This document shows, piece by piece, positions 63,183 through 64,000 of a stretch of DNA of 64,000 bases. The translations under genes were made by a program, and so were the position numbers. The stretch is taken from contig NZ_CP011058.1 of NCBI RefSeq assembly GCF_000961095.1, positions 2,375,001 to 2,439,000 on the forward strand, written 5' to 3'. This stretch comes from Paenibacillus beijingensis. Its GTDB lineage: Bacteria > Bacillota > Bacilli > Paenibacillales > Paenibacillaceae. Position 1 is the first letter of the stretch. Each line of letters opens with the position of its first letter. The notes beneath the pieces were generated by a model. It was not told where the DNA came from, did no database searches, and worked only from the letters and a program-made list of their open reading frames with translations.

Positions 63183-63494
63183 ATGAACAATATGAACCAA
63201 ATGATGAAACAAGTGAAAAAGATGCAGGAGCAAATGCTTAAAGCACAGGAAGAGCTTGCGAACAAAACGGTTGAAGGAACGGCCGGCGGCGGTGTGGTGA
63301 CGGTTGTCGCAAACGGACATAAGAAACTTTCCCAAATTACGATTAAACCGGAAGCGGTAGACCCTGACGATGTGGAAATGCTTCAGGACCTCGTACTTAC
63401 GGCGGTTAACGATGCTCTGGCCAAAGCCGATGAGCTGGCTAATAAAGATATGGGCAAATTTACGGGCGGAATGAAAATACCGGGCTTGTTCTAG
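63183..63494 (+). CDS. ybaB: YbaB/EbfC family nucleoid-associated protein
   Basis: A 103-aa small DNA-binding protein (YaaK in B. subtilis). The Met/Gln-rich N-terminal helix (MNQMMKQVKKMQEQMLKAQE) is followed by VEGTAGGGVVTVVANGHK and the final GMKIPGLF, both family hallmarks. ATG at 63183 has GAGGTG seven bases upstream. It is co-transcribed with dnaX (16-bp gap). Confidence 0.95.
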   Translation: MNNMNQMMKQVKKMQEQMLKAQEELANKTVEGTAGGGVVTVVANGHKKLSQITIKPEAVDPDDVEMLQDLVLTAVNDALAKADELANKDMGKFTGGMKIPGLF

Positions 63495-63501
63495 AACTGA
63501 A

Positions 63502-63570
63502 GAAAAAAGGGGATGCCCGCACTTGCTGCTGTCCGATCCATTAGGAGGACCAGGGATCCCCGCATTTTTT
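63502..63570 (+). terminator. Terminator-like structure after ybaB
   Basis: AAAAAAGGGGAT and ATCCCCGCATTTTTT close a large hairpin. It suggests at least partial separation of recR from dnaX-ybaB. Confidence 0.6.
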
Positions 63571-63600
63571 ATGAACCCGACTTGTCGTCGGCGGAATGAC

Positions 63601-63640
63601 CGGACGGCTTCTCCTCCTTCGGAGAAGCCGTCCGACTTTA
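63601..63640 (+). terminator. Perfect hairpin before recR
   Basis: CGGACGGCTTCTCC and GGAGAAGCCGTCCG form a 14-bp perfect stem with a six-base loop; only a weak T-tract (GACTTTATG) follows, 20 bp before recR. It may be a terminator or leader structure. Confidence 0.6.
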
Positions 63641-63659
63641 TGCAAGGGACTGATTTTGG

Positions 63660-64000
63660 ATGTATTATCCCGAACCGATAGCCAAATTAATCGACTCCTT
63701 CACCCGTTTGCCCGGTATCGGCCCCAAGACGGCGGCCCGCCTTGCTTTTCATGTCTTAAAGATGAAAGAAGACGACGTCATCGATTTTGCCAAAGCGCTG
63801 GTGAGCGTGAAGCGAAACCTCCACTTTTGCTCGGTTTGCTGCAACATTACCGATACCGATCCTTGCCGCATCTGCCAGGACAAAACGCGCGACCGCTCCG
63901 TTATATGCGTCGTCCAGGAGTCGAAGGATCTTGTGGCGATGGAGCGGACAAAAGAATTTCAGGGCATGTATCATGTGCTGCAGGGCGCCATATCGCCCAT
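63660..64000 (+). CDS. recR: Recombination protein RecR, 5' part (cut by window end)
   Basis: The first 113 codons of the roughly 198-codon recR gene, whose product loads RecA with RecO/RecF at gaps. The helix-hairpin-helix region RLPGIGPKTAARLAFHVL is followed by the zinc finger (Cys57, Cys60, Cys69, Cys72 in FCSVCCNITDTDPCRIC) and the start of the Toprim domain (VICVVQESKDLVAME). ATG at 63660, with AAGGGA upstream. Order dnaX-ybaB-recR is conserved in Bacillota. Confidence 0.96.
   Translation, partial: MYYPEPIAKLIDSFTRLPGIGPKTAARLAFHVLKMKEDDVIDFAKALVSVKRNLHFCSVCCNITDTDPCRICQDKTRDRSVICVVQESKDLVAMERTKEFQGMYHVLQGAISP

Overview
The window is a chromosomal segment of a spore-forming Bacillota, most likely Paenibacillaceae (Paenibacillus or a close relative). 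This rests on moderately GC-rich coding sequence, frequent GTG/TTG starts with strong ribosome binding sites, Spo0F, a Spo0E-like phosphatase, an SspP-type small spore protein, PdxS/PdxT vitamin B6 synthesis, and a small protein that resembles a Paenibacillus family (DUF7667). The overall gene order is that of the neighbourhood of the chromosome origin.

Layout. 1-2.4 kb: 3' part of a 23S rRNA gene, then 5S rRNA and a terminator. 2.5-10 kb: glycoside hydrolase-like protein, guaB, dacA, pdxS-pdxT, serS, tRNA-Ser(UGA), in the order known from the Bacillus subtilis origin region. 10-12.9 kb: small hydrophilic proteins including SspP, tRNA-Pro(CGG) and tRNA-Arg(CCU) on the minus strand, a Spo0E-like gene behind putative Spo0A boxes, and tadA. 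13.05-13.18 kb: a dense DnaA-box cluster. 13.3-20.4 kb: rluF-like pseudouridine synthase, motAB, acetyltransferase, MFS and shortened DMT transporters, sulfurtransferase. 20.7-24.4 kb: an accessory patch with an SDR/MerR pair sharing MerR-type promoters and several decayed genes. 24.3-31.7 kb: exoA, an NlpC/P60 hydrolase under a c-di-AMP riboswitch, a small gene with a decayed paralogue, an M1 peptidase operon, ywhD and an acetyltransferase. 31.8-32.2 kb and 43.9-44.1 kb: copies of an interspersed palindromic repeat family, nested in the first place. 32.2-39.4 kb: aarF and a phasin-like gene, pbpG, speE-speB. 39.5-40.4 kb: a 40-bp tandem repeat array inside a pair of direct repeats. 40.5-60.7 kb: DUF7667, a uracil/hypoxanthine-DNA glycosylase-like gene, ywiB-argS, a subtilase, rpoE, pyrG, spo0F, fbaA, murA, an oversized rho, a radical SAM gene, a two-component/ABC module and rpmE. 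60.8-64 kb: SRP RNA, dnaX, ybaB, and recR cut by the window end.

How the parts fit. Most genes are housekeeping: purine and CTP synthesis (guaB, pyrG), cell wall (dacA, pbpG, murA), translation (serS, argS, tRNAs, rpmE, tadA, rluF), replication and repair (dnaX, recR, exoA) and polyamines (speE, speB). Regulation readable from sequence includes a GGGC start plus attenuator at pyrG, a sigma-H-like promoter at spo0F, Spo0A boxes at the Spo0E-like gene, 19-bp-spacer promoters at the MerR/SDR pair and a ydaO-type riboswitch.

Most worth following up: the DnaA-box cluster, the nested repeat family, the 40-bp array, the roughly 345-residue repetitive tail of Rho, and the fusion into one block of two gene clusters that lie on opposite sides of the origin in B. 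subtilis.
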